Of a DNA stretch of 64,000 nt, positions 23,972 through 32,026 are shown piece after piece (positions within the stretch are counted from its first letter, which is position 1; each line of letters opens with the position of its first letter). Below the pieces are notes generated by a model. That model saw only the letters and a program-made list of their open reading frames with translations, was not told the DNA's origin and did not search any database. Source of the stretch: Alistipes sp. (GTDB taxonomy: Bacteria > Bacteroidota > Bacteroidia > Bacteroidales > Rikenellaceae); the NCBI GenBank assembly GCA_017631275.1, contig JAGBTQ010000022.1, positions 1-64,000 on the forward strand, written 5' to 3'. The translations under genes were made by a program, and so were the position numbers.

Positions 23972-24805
23972 CTACTCTTGGGGAAATACAAGGGGACCTC
24001 GGTAGCGGAATGTCACCTTGGCATACTCATCAGCGATATAACCCTCCAATCCCTTCTCATTGATGACCACCTTGCCCTCAATTGGTAGCACCCATACTAC
24101 GGGCACCTGGTTGGCATCCATTCCTAGGAAGCGAGTGTAACCCGCACCTATTGTTCCTGGCTCACCACTATCGTTTAGGTCGAGCAGATACTCGCCATGA
24201 GGCACTGCGCCACCCTCACCCTCTGTTGCTGCCCATAGGTCGAGCTCGAGGTACGAGGCATTTGCTGCATATGTCGCGAAGTTATCAACGTCCGAGAGCA
24301 CAAAGTAGAAGTTGTGGTTGTCGGGTGTTAGCTCCCAATATCCTGGCATGTAGTGTGTTCCCTGCGCATAGCTAAGCTCATAACCATCAAACGGCTTGGC
24401 CTCCTGCTTTATTGCTACCGTGAATGACTCTCTGATGTAGCGCACCACGAGTGATGTCTCACGCTCCTCACCCTCGTTAGCCTCAACCACCAATGAGAGC
24501 TTGCCATCAGCAGCAAACACCTTGTACTCAACCCAGTCGGCACTACACTCCACCACAATCTCGACACCCTCAATGGCATTTTCAAGGGTGTATGTTACAT
24601 CGGCATTACCACCCTCCACCTCAAACTCTATGACCGAGTCGGATGTTAGCGTCAACACGGGCTGCTCTACAGGCTCGGGTTCAGGCTCTGGCTGTGGCTC
24701 AGGCTTCTCCTCAGGCAGTGGGTCAGGTTGTGGTTCAACGCTATTTGGCTCGCACGCTACAAACATGAGCGGTAATGCAAGCAAAAGATATAGTAGCTTT
24801 TTCAT
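23972..24805 (-). CDS. Lipoprotein with BACON-like domain
   Basis: Starting from the ATG at 24805, the 277-residue protein has a lipoprotein signal peptide ending in MFVACEP with the acylated Cys. A Pro/Glu-rich spacer (PEEKPEPQPEPEPEPVEQP) precedes a BACON-like beta-sandwich (about 50-140, with CSADWVEYKV and ERETSLVVRYIRESFTVAIKQEA). The C-terminal 135 residues are unassigned. A TTG codon 12 bases upstream would add four residues but lies outside the signal peptide pattern. It is likely surface-exposed or periplasmic, with an unknown ligand. Confidence 0.85.
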   Translation of the reverse strand: MKKLLYLLLALPLMFVACEPNSVEPQPDPLPEEKPEPQPEPEPEPVEQPVLTLTSDSVIEFEVEGGNADVTYTLENAIEGVEIVVECSADWVEYKVFAADGKLSLVVEANEGEERETSLVVRYIRESFTVAIKQEAKPFDGYELSYAQGTHYMPGYWELTPDNHNFYFVLSDVDNFATYAANASYLELDLWAATEGEGGAVPHGEYLLDLNDSGEPGTIGAGYTRFLGMDANQVPVVWVLPIEGKVVINEKGLEGYIADEYAKVTFRYRGPLVFPQE

Positions 24806-25015
24806 TTGTCTATACAATTAGAGGGTGTCACACCTTAATTATGGCTGATGGTTTAGCGGAGTGTCAAGTTTAGAAATTAGTAATTAGTAATTAGTAATGA
24901 GTAACGAGTAATATTTTACGCCTAATTACCCATTCTCCCTATCTTCCCATCTATCCTATCTCATCTATCTCATTTATCCCATTTATCCACACACTCACGC
25001 CTCCCTAAGCACACG
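24806..25015. repeat. Intergenic 7-bp and 9-bp minisatellites
   Basis: No gene is seen. AATTAGT-type heptamers run from about 24874 to 24911 in five copies with drift. From 24930 onward C-rich 9- to 10-bp repeats of the CCCATCTAT type form the flank of the structured element at 25016-25146. Confidence 0.65.
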
Positions 25016-25146
25016 AATTTGTTGTTAGAAGTGGTTAGATTTGGTGCCAAGTCGAAATTGCAACGGAAGGGGGTATACTATGCGTATATCCCCTTTCGAG
25101 GCAATGAGCTTGGTGCCGAAGATGACCCCTTATAACATCAAATTTA
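25016..25146 (-). repeat. Stop-codon-abutting structured element, copy 2
   Basis: This is the most diverged copy. Ends are AATTTGTTGTTAGAAG and the complement of CCCCTTATAACATCAAATTTA. The small hairpin (GATTTGG and CCAAGTC) and the central stem (ATTGC, AAGGGG and CCCCTT, GCAAT) keep the fold with different bases. Its right end coincides with the dnaN stop. Confidence 0.75.
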
Positions 25147-26271
25147 GGCGTTGATCATCATCGGCATCAACAACATAAGCACCTCCGACGCACGCTTGTC
25201 GTCGTACACAGGCTTGAACACACCTGCACGTGTTGAGTCAGCAAGCTCGATAACAACGGTTGGAGTGTCGATGTTTGAGAGAATCTCAACAAGGAATGTT
25301 GACTTGAAGCCGATAGTTACTGGGTTGCCCTCGTAGCTGCATGAGATAGTCTCGTTAGCCGATACTGAGAAGTCGATATCCTGTGCTGCAAGGCTAATCT
25401 TGTTACCACCGATATCCATACGGATAAGGTTTGTTGTTGGGTTAGAACATACCGCCACACGCTTGATGCCGTTTACAAGCTCTACGCGATCTACAAGCAC
25501 CTTGTTAGGGTTAGCTGTAGGGATTACAGCGTTGTAGTTAGGATAGTTACCCTCGATAAGGCGGCATACGAGCTTGTGGTTCGATAGCTGGAAGATAACA
25601 TTCTTTGCGTCGAACATGATGCGCACTGGAGCGCTCTCCTTCACGAGCATACCCTTGAGCAAGTTAGCTGGCTTCTTAGGCAAGATGAACGAGGCGTTGA
25701 AGTCAACATCTACACACTCAGCCATTGAGCGCACGAGCTTATGAGCGTCGGTAGCCACGAAGGTCACCTTGCCCTCCTCGAAGTTGAAGTATACACCATT
25801 CATCACTGGGCGGAGCTCGTCGTCGGCAGTGGCGAAGATAGTCTTGTTGATGCCTGAGATGAGCATATCTACGTCCATGAGTATCTCCTTGTGCTCGGCA
25901 CCTACGCCCTGCACTGCGGGGTAGCTAACAGCGCTAGCACCTGGGATTGACAATGAGCCGCTTGCCCACTTCACCTTGATCTCCCATGTTGTGTCGTTCA
26001 CGTCGAACTCAAGAGGCATCTCTGGGAACTCCTTGAGTGAGTCTAGCATAAGCTTTGCTGGCGCTGCGATGACACCCTCACGCTCCACGTTATCCACCTG
26101 AAGGTGACCCACGAGTGTTGTCTCAAGGTCAGAGGTAGTTACTGTAAGGTCGCCGTCCTTAAGCTCAAGGAGGAAGTAGTCGAGGATAGGAAGGGTATTC
26201 TTGTTGCTGATAGCCTTACCTGTTGTTGCAAGTAGCGATAGAAGCGCTGAGCTTGATACTGTAAATTTCAT
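25144..26271 (-). CDS. dnaN: DNA polymerase III subunit beta (sliding clamp)
   Basis: The 375-residue beta clamp encircles DNA and tethers polymerase III. Three repeated clamp domains are present; recognisable segments include KAISNKNTLPILDYFLLEL at about 18-36, PVMNGVYFNF in the middle, RLIEGNYPNYNAVIP, and the C-terminal LMLLMPMMI that forms part of the hydrophobic cleft bound by partner proteins. It is not next to dnaA or recF here. The TAA stop coincides with the border of a structured element. A 52-base gap separates it from the upstream nucleoside phosphorylase gene. Confidence 0.96.
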   Translation of the reverse strand: MKFTVSSSALLSLLATTGKAISNKNTLPILDYFLLELKDGDLTVTTSDLETTLVGHLQVDNVEREGVIAAPAKLMLDSLKEFPEMPLEFDVNDTTWEIKVKWASGSLSIPGASAVSYPAVQGVGAEHKEILMDVDMLISGINKTIFATADDELRPVMNGVYFNFEEGKVTFVATDAHKLVRSMAECVDVDFNASFILPKKPANLLKGMLVKESAPVRIMFDAKNVIFQLSNHKLVCRLIEGNYPNYNAVIPTANPNKVLVDRVELVNGIKRVAVCSNPTTNLIRMDIGGNKISLAAQDIDFSVSANETISCSYEGNPVTIGFKSTFLVEILSNIDTPTVVIELADSTRAGVFKPVYDDKRASEVLMLLMPMMINA

Positions 26272-26323
26272 AGTTGTTATTAGTTTTTATTTTTGTTATT
26301 ATTTTGTTTCTTAATGTGTTGCA

Positions 26324-27199
26324 TTACAATTCTGCCAACTTATCCAATGCCATTTCAATCATACGGCGCACAAATGGTTTGTAGTCGGTGCAGGCGTTCT
26401 TAGCCACACGCTGTGCGATGATTGTGCAGATTGTTGCGGCGCGGTGACCCATGAGCGCAGCAAGACCAGCAAGGGCTGAGCCCTCCATCTCGAAGTTGGT
26501 GATGCGACGACCCTCAAACTCGAACGACTCGATCTTCTCGTTTAGCTTAAGGTCGTGTGGCGCAACGCGCACGTAGCGGCCCTGTGGAGCATAGAAGCCT
26601 GGGGCAGCAATGGTGATACCCTCACGCACCGAATCTTTGAAGTGGTCGAACAGCTCCTTCGATGCATCAACAAAGTATGGTGCAGGGAGCTTCGAGTACC
26701 ATGCGGTATGCTCCTCGAATGCCTTCTCAAGCGCAAGGTCGCACACCTCGTCACGACCAGCGTAGTAGGACAACAAGCCATCGAAGCCGAGCGATGTGCG
26801 GGCAAAGACAACCTCACCCACCTCGATATCGCGCTGAATAGCTCCCGACGTACCGAGGCGCACAAGTGTAAGCTGGCGGAACTCAGGCTTAACTTGACGC
26901 GTCGCAAAGTCGATATTTGCCAAGGCGTCGAGCTCGGTTACGCAGATGTCAATATTTCCGATACCGATACCTGTTGACATCACCGTCATGCGCTTGCCCT
27001 TATATGTTCCTGTCACGGTCAAGAACTCGCGATTAGCCACCTCGCACTCCTTTGTGTCGAAATACTCGGCAATCATAGCCACACGGCCAGGGTCGCCCAC
27101 CAAGATAACCACATCAGCAAGTTGCTCAGGCCTTAGATGAAGGTGGAAAATAGAGCCATCTGCATTGATAATCAGCTCAGAAGAGGGTATCGTTCTCAT
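26324..27199 (-). CDS. Nucleoside phosphorylase (uridine phosphorylase-like)
   Basis: The 291-residue protein belongs to the PNP/UDP phosphorylase family. VILVGDPGRVAMIAEYFD (about 31-48) is the phosphate-binding start, STGIGIGNIDICVTELDA carries a second loop, LVRLGTSGAIQRDIEVGEVV the third, and NFEMEGSALAGLAALMGH holds the ribose-binding Glu-Met-Glu. It cleaves a nucleoside with phosphate to base and ribose-1-phosphate; uridine is the best guess for the substrate. The gene is divergent from the phosphoglucosamine mutase gene, with a 119-base shared upstream region. Confidence 0.88.
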   Translation of the reverse strand: MRTIPSSELIINADGSIFHLHLRPEQLADVVILVGDPGRVAMIAEYFDTKECEVANREFLTVTGTYKGKRMTVMSTGIGIGNIDICVTELDALANIDFATRQVKPEFRQLTLVRLGTSGAIQRDIEVGEVVFARTSLGFDGLLSYYAGRDEVCDLALEKAFEEHTAWYSKLPAPYFVDASKELFDHFKDSVREGITIAAPGFYAPQGRYVRVAPHDLKLNEKIESFEFEGRRITNFEMEGSALAGLAALMGHRAATICTIIAQRVAKNACTDYKPFVRRMIEMALDKLAEL

Positions 27200-27250
27200 A
27201 TCAAGAAATAATTTGTCTTCAATTTATTTTTAATATTCGCGTAAAATTAA

Positions 27251-27258
27251 TATTTTTG
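27251..27258 (+). promoter_or_regulatory. -7 box of the phosphoglucosamine mutase gene
   Basis: TATTTTTG matches TAnnTTTG; no good -33 is visible. An in-frame alternative start at 27256 would fall inside this box, supporting translation from the ATG at 27319. Confidence 0.5.
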
Positions 27259-27318
27259 TCAGAAATAACAAAACTTTTACGACGATTTTTACTAACAAAC
27301 GAGATATTTACAACAATT

Positions 27319-28710
27319 ATGACACTCATTAAGTCGATTTCGGGTATCCGTGGCACTATTGGTGGTCACGCTACCGAGAATCTAACCCCCATCGATGTTG
27401 TCAAGTTTACAACTGCTTACGCACGTCTTATCAAAGAGAAGAACCCTGGCAAGCGCATCACCGTTGTGGTGGGTCGCGACGCACGTATTTCTGGCTCGAT
27501 GGTCGACTCACTTGTCGAGGGAACACTCCTCGGCACAGGCGTTGATGTTATCAACGTAGGCCTCTGCACCACCCCTGGTACAGAGATGGCAGTTATCACA
27601 CACAAGGCTGATGGCGGTATCATCATCACAGCATCGCACAACCCACGCCAGTGGAACGCCCTTAAGCTCCTAAACGAGCGTGGCGAGTTCCTCGACGATG
27701 CTGAGGGCAAGCAGGTGTTGGCAATGGCCGAGGATAACGACTATGCCTACCCTACTATTGACCACATCGGCAAGGTTATTCTTCGCGAGGATTTCAATCG
27801 CAAGCATATCGAGCAGGTATTGGCGCTCAAGCTCGTAGACGTAGAGGCTGTGCGCAAGCGTAAGTTCAAGGTGGTTGTCGATGCCGTAAACTCTGTTGGT
27901 GGCGTTGTTATCCCTGACCTTTTGCGCGAGCTTGGCTGCGAGGTTGTCGAGCTTAATTGCGAGCCTACTGGCGAGTTTGCCCACAACCCTGAGCCACTCC
28001 CCGAGAACCTCACCGAGATCTCGGAGGTTATCCGCCGCGAGGGTGCCGACCTCGGCGTTGTTGTCGACCCCGATGTTGACCGCCTTGCATTTGTCATGGA
28101 GAATGGCGAGATGTTTGTCGAGGAGTACACGTTGGTGGCTGTTGCCGACTACGTATTGCGCCACACCAAGGGTAACACCGTATCTAACCTATCGTCGTCA
28201 CGAGCTCTTCGCGACATCACCCACCGCTACGAGGGTTGCGACTACGCAGCTGCCGCTGTGGGCGAGGTAAACGTGGTTAAGAAGATGAAGGACACGGGCG
28301 CAGTTATCGGCGGCGAGGGCAATGGTGGTGTTATCTATCCTGAGCTTCACTATGGCCGTGATGCGTTGGTGGGCGTTGCTCTCTTTTTGACCTATTTTGC
28401 AGGCATGGATTTAACCATGTCAGAGCTTCGCAAGACTTACCCCGCTTACTTCGCTTCGAAGAACAAGATTGAGCTTACGCCAGAGATTGACGTAGATAAG
28501 ATTTTGGCAGCTGTAAAGAGCAAGTACTCAGGCGAAAAGGTCAACGATATTGACGGCGTAAAGATCGACTTTGCCGAGAGCTGGGTACACCTCCGCAAGT
28601 CGAACACCGAGCCTATCATTCGCATCTACACTGAGGCTCACACCATGGCTGAGGCAGATGAGTTGGCAAAGCGCTTCATTTCCGAAATAGAACAAATATC
28701 TAAGCAGTAA
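27319..28710 (+). CDS. glmM: Phosphoglucosamine mutase (alpha-D-phosphohexomutase)
   Basis: From the ATG at 27319 the 463-residue enzyme starts MTLIKSISGIRGT, the normal family N-terminus. The phosphoserine loop is TASHNPRQWNAL, the metal loop DPDVDRLAF, the sugar loop GEGNGGV with ELHYGRDAL, and the phosphate-binding loop RKSNTEPIIRIYTEA. GlmM converts glucosamine-6-phosphate to glucosamine-1-phosphate for peptidoglycan and lipopolysaccharide. A phosphomannomutase or phosphoglucomutase role cannot be excluded from motifs alone. It ends before a bidirectional terminator shared with the convergent permease gene. Confidence 0.88.
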   Translation: MTLIKSISGIRGTIGGHATENLTPIDVVKFTTAYARLIKEKNPGKRITVVVGRDARISGSMVDSLVEGTLLGTGVDVINVGLCTTPGTEMAVITHKADGGIIITASHNPRQWNALKLLNERGEFLDDAEGKQVLAMAEDNDYAYPTIDHIGKVILREDFNRKHIEQVLALKLVDVEAVRKRKFKVVVDAVNSVGGVVIPDLLRELGCEVVELNCEPTGEFAHNPEPLPENLTEISEVIRREGADLGVVVDPDVDRLAFVMENGEMFVEEYTLVAVADYVLRHTKGNTVSNLSSSRALRDITHRYEGCDYAAAAVGEVNVVKKMKDTGAVIGGEGNGGVIYPELHYGRDALVGVALFLTYFAGMDLTMSELRKTYPAYFASKNKIELTPEIDVDKILAAVKSKYSGEKVNDIDGVKIDFAESWVHLRKSNTEPIIRIYTEAHTMAEADELAKRFISEIEQISKQ

Positions 28711-28732
28711 TTCTGCCCACGATAGATAGCTT

Positions 28733-28768
28733 AAAGGCGACCCTCAATCATTTGAAGGTCGCCTTTAT
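28733..28768. terminator. Bidirectional terminator between glmM and the permease gene
   Basis: Arms AAAGGCGACC and GGTCGCCTTT around a 14-base loop; it serves both convergent genes. Confidence 0.8.
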
Positions 28769-28787
28769 AGTTATGGTTGCTATGTGC

Positions 28788-30080
28788 TTAGATGAAGATA
28801 TACTTTAAAACAAACAACAGGGCAAGGATATACATCGTAGTGGAGATCTTCTTATATCTACCACTCATTACATTTATCACCACGTAGGCTATCATACCAA
28901 GCAATATACCATTAGATATAGAGTAGGTAAACGGCATCATGATAACGCATATAAAGGCTGGAATGGCCTCGGTAAAGTCGTGCCACTGAATCTTGGCAAT
29001 AGGCTCAAGCATCAACAATCCCACGATAATAAGCGCTGGGGCAGTGGCGGCAGCGGGGATAGAGAGGAAGAGTGGCGAGAAGAAGAGGGCTATGGCAAAG
29101 CATACCGCCACAGAGAAGGCAGTAAGGCCTGAGCGACCACCCTGTGCAACACCTGCGGCACTCTCGATATATGTAGTGGTGGTAGATGTTCCGAGCACAG
29201 CACCAGCAGTTGTTGCTATGGCATCTGCCATGAAGGCCTGCTTGATGCGGTAGATCTTTCCATCTCTATCAATCATATTTGCCTTGGTACACACGCCCAC
29301 AAGAGTACCCACCGTGTCGAACATATCAATAAATAGGAATGTTAGCACCACAACAAGCATGTCGAGTGTGAATACATTCTCGAACTCGAACTTACAGAAG
29401 ATGGGGGCTATAGACTCGGGGTGCGACACAATGCCCTTGAACTCGGTAACACCCATAAACATGCCTATAATCATCGTGACAAGAATGCCTATGAGGATAG
29501 AGCCTGGAACATTACGCATATAGAGCAAGCTAGTGATAATCAAGCCTATAAGAGCTAATAGCGCAGAGCCAGAGGTGATGTCGCCGAGCGCTACCAACGT
29601 GGCATCGTCATGCACTACCACGCCCGCACTACTAAGGCCAATAAAGGCTATAAATAGACCTATACCCGCACCAATAGCATTGCGGAGGCTCTGAGGTATG
29701 GCATTTACTATGGCCTCACGAATGTTACCAAGCGTAAGGAGTATGAAGATTATACCCTCGATAAATACTGCCGTGAGGGCAAACTGCCACGAATAACCCA
29801 TACCAAGACATACGCTATATACAAAGAAGGCATTAAGACCCATGCCTGGTGCAAGACCAAAGGGGAGCTTACCCAGAAATGCCATGGCAAGACATCCGAT
29901 GATTGCAGCCAACGTTGTCGAGGTGAATACTGCACCACTGGGCATTCCATCTAAGAGTCCAAACATCGTAGGGTTCACGGCGAGGATATAGGACATGGTG
30001 AGGAAGGTTGTAATTCCCGCCACAATCTCTCGGCGAATGGTGGTCTTTGTGTGGTCAAAACCAAAGAGTCTCTTCAACAT
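28788..30080 (-). CDS. NCS2 family purine permease (AzgA-like)
   Basis: The 430-residue inner-membrane protein has about 12-14 hydrophobic spans. Its start, FGFDHTKTTIRREIVAGITTF, is diagnostic of the AzgA/GhxP branch that imports adenine, guanine or hypoxanthine with protons. Other motifs are GLAPGMGLNAFF, NAIPQSLRNAIGAGIGLF, FIDMFDTVGTLVGV and GTSTTTTYIESAAGVAQGGRSGLTA. It pairs in function with the nucleoside phosphorylase nearby, since both serve base salvage. The leader between the predicted start site and ATG is about 85 bases; no known purine riboswitch was recognised in it. Confidence 0.93.
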   Translation of the reverse strand: MLKRLFGFDHTKTTIRREIVAGITTFLTMSYILAVNPTMFGLLDGMPSGAVFTSTTLAAIIGCLAMAFLGKLPFGLAPGMGLNAFFVYSVCLGMGYSWQFALTAVFIEGIIFILLTLGNIREAIVNAIPQSLRNAIGAGIGLFIAFIGLSSAGVVVHDDATLVALGDITSGSALLALIGLIITSLLYMRNVPGSILIGILVTMIIGMFMGVTEFKGIVSHPESIAPIFCKFEFENVFTLDMLVVVLTFLFIDMFDTVGTLVGVCTKANMIDRDGKIYRIKQAFMADAIATTAGAVLGTSTTTTYIESAAGVAQGGRSGLTAFSVAVCFAIALFFSPLFLSIPAAATAPALIIVGLLMLEPIAKIQWHDFTEAIPAFICVIMMPFTYSISNGILLGMIAYVVINVMSGRYKKISTTMYILALLFVLKYIFI

Positions 30081-30171
30081 ACTTTATTTAATTTATAGGC
30101 TTTCGTTAAATCTATCTTACAAAGGGCGTGTGGGTGGCACCGCTTTTGACCTTCTGATAGCATATTAGTAA

Positions 30172-30179
30172 CAAAGATA
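30172..30179 (-). promoter_or_regulatory. -7 box of the purine permease gene
   Basis: The minus strand reads TATCTTTG at 30179-30172. Transcription from about 30165 gives a leader of about 85 bases rich in G and C near its middle. Confidence 0.6.
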
Positions 30180-30218
30180 ACTATAATTATTTATATTTTT
30201 GAGATAGTCGATAAAATC

Positions 30219-30249
30219 TTGCAAATACAACCATTTTTTTATAACTTTG
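30219..30249 (+). promoter_or_regulatory. Promoter of the M20 dipeptidase gene
   Basis: TTGC at 30219-30222 and TAACTTTG at 30242-30249 with 19 bases between. Confidence 0.75.
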
Positions 30250-30301
30250 CAAAACGAGCACTTGTGGCTTAACATTAAAAAACCTTAAAACAATAGATAC
30301 T

Positions 30302-31669
30302 ATGAAACAAGCAACAGAGTACATCAAGCAGAACCGAGAGCGTTTCCTCGAGGAGCTTTTCGACCTTCTTCGCATACCATCAATCAGCGCACAGCCATCG
30401 CTCCACAAGCAGGACATGGTGCGTTGTGCCGAGTGGTTGGCACAGTCGTTGGTTAAGGCTGGCGCTGATAGCGCCGAGGTGCTTCCTACCGAGGGCAACC
30501 CAGTAGTTTATGCCGAGAAGATTATCGACCCTAAGGCAAAGACCGTGTTGGTTTATGGCCACTACGACGTTATGCCTGAGGACCCTATCGACGAGTGGAA
30601 GACCAACCCATTTGAGCCAGAGATCAAGGATGGCAGAATTTGGTGCCGCGGTGCCGACGACGACAAGGGTCAGCTCTTCATGCACGCCAAGGCTTTCGAG
30701 GCGATGGTAGCTACCGACACCCTCCCATGCAACGTTAAGTTTATGCTCGAGGGCGAGGAGGAGATTGGCTCACCAAGCTTGTATAAGTTCTGCGCCGAGA
30801 ATAAGAAGAAGCTCAATGCAGATATCATTCTCGTTTCAGATACCTCTATGATTGGTCTTGATTGTCCTACCATCACTGCTGGTTTGCGTGGTTTGACATA
30901 TATGCAGGTCGAGGTGACAGGTCCAGATAAGGATCTTCACTCAGGCCTCTTCGGTGGCGCTGTAGCCAACCCTGCCAATGTTCTTGCTAAACTTATTGCT
31001 GAGCTTACCGACGAGTTTGGTCGTGTTACTATCCCTGGCTTCTACGACGATGTACGCATCCTTAGCGACGCTGAGCGTAAGGCACTTAACAAGGCTCCAT
31101 TCTCATTAGACGAGTACAAGAAGGCACTCTCGCTTGGCGACGTAGCGGGCGAGGTTGACTACACCACTATGGAGCGCACAGGTATCCGCCCATCGCTCGA
31201 CGTCAATGGCATCTGGAGCGGCTACACCGGCGAGGGCACAAAGACCGTTATCCCATCAAAGGCTTATGCTAAGATCTCTATGCGCTTGGTGCCTAACCAG
31301 GACTTTAAGAAGATTGCAAAGCTCTTCGAGAAGCACTTCCGCCGCATCGCTCCTAAGAGCGTGAAGGTTGATGTTAAGTTCTTGCATGGTGGTGCTCCTT
31401 ACGTATCGCCAACCGACCTTCCAGCATACAAGGCTGCCGAGAAGGCTGTTGAGACAACATTTGGTGTTAAGCCATTGCCATTCTACTCTGGTGGCTCTAT
31501 TCCAATCATCTCGGGCTTCGAGAATATCCTCGGCATCAAGTCTATCTTGCTCGGCTTCGGTCTTTCAAAGGACGCTATCCACTCTCCTAATGAGAGCTAC
31601 GGCCTCGACCAGTTCGACAAGGGTCTTGAGACCTTGCCATACTTCTACAAGTATTTCGCTGAGAACTAA
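30302..31669 (+). CDS. M20 family metallodipeptidase
   Basis: The 455-residue cytosolic peptidase of the M20A/CNDP-like group shows VYGHYDVMPEDP with the first metal His and Asp (about 82-86), IWCRGADDDKGQ with the bridging Asp, LEGEEEIGSPSL with the catalytic Glu pair, and a dimerisation insertion in the middle (TGPDKDLHSGLFGGAV). IHSPNESYG near the C-terminus has the last metal His. It should cleave dipeptides or short peptides using two zinc ions. The gene has a good promoter and a strong terminator, so it is probably monocistronic. Confidence 0.93.
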   Translation: MKQATEYIKQNRERFLEELFDLLRIPSISAQPSLHKQDMVRCAEWLAQSLVKAGADSAEVLPTEGNPVVYAEKIIDPKAKTVLVYGHYDVMPEDPIDEWKTNPFEPEIKDGRIWCRGADDDKGQLFMHAKAFEAMVATDTLPCNVKFMLEGEEEIGSPSLYKFCAENKKKLNADIILVSDTSMIGLDCPTITAGLRGLTYMQVEVTGPDKDLHSGLFGGAVANPANVLAKLIAELTDEFGRVTIPGFYDDVRILSDAERKALNKAPFSLDEYKKALSLGDVAGEVDYTTMERTGIRPSLDVNGIWSGYTGEGTKTVIPSKAYAKISMRLVPNQDFKKIAKLFEKHFRRIAPKSVKVDVKFLHGGAPYVSPTDLPAYKAAEKAVETTFGVKPLPFYSGGSIPIISGFENILGIKSILLGFGLSKDAIHSPNESYGLDQFDKGLETLPYFYKYFAEN

Positions 31670-31690
31670 TCGCAAAAATATTCTTAGAAA

Positions 31691-31724
31691 AGAAGCACCC
31701 TGCGGTGGGTGCTTCTTTTTTTTT
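31691..31724 (+). terminator. Terminator of the M20 dipeptidase gene
   Basis: Arms GAAGCACCC and GGGTGCTTC around TGCGGT are followed by a long T run. Confidence 0.9.
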
Positions 31725-31740
31725 GTGTGTGGAGTGTGTA

Positions 31741-31897
31741 GCGTGCTTCACACGAGATTAATTAGGAGTGAGAATAGGGAGTTTAGGGAGTTTAGGGAAA
31801 ATAGGGGAAACAGGGATGATGAGGCGAGGGTATCACTTCCCCATTATTCCCTATCTTCCCTATCTTCCCTATAAATTCCACCTCAATTAGCGAGATA
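31741..31897. repeat. Composite intergenic repeat C3
   Basis: This module has a small hairpin (GCGTGCTTCACACG), then GTTTAGGGA-type 9-bp repeats, the shared core GATGAGGCGAGGGTATCAC (31818-31836), ATCTTCCCT-type repeats, and CCACCTCAATTAGCG leading into the structured element. No gene is seen. Confidence 0.8.
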
Positions 31898-32026
31898 AAT
31901 TTGTTGTCAGAAGGGTGCCGAGTGCTACACTCGGCAAAAATGCCACCGATGGGTAGTACTAGATGTACGTCCCATTGGTGGCATTTTTTCTAGGGGACGC
32001 AATCGACCCCTTATCACAACAAATTA
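31898..32026 (-). repeat. Stop-codon-abutting structured element, copy 3
   Basis: All 129 bases are identical to the copy at 1991-2119, although flanking genes differ. The right end contains the TAA stop of the outer-membrane receptor gene. Confidence 0.88.

Noticed and set aside
27256-27318. Upstream start of the phosphoglucosamine mutase
   Set aside because: The extra 21 residues would overlap the -7 box TATTTTTG, and MTLIKSISGIRGT from 27319 is the family start.
30081-30165. Purine riboswitch before the permease gene
   Set aside because: The leader has GC-rich pairing but I see no purine aptamer core; known purine riboswitches are mainly in Firmicutes.
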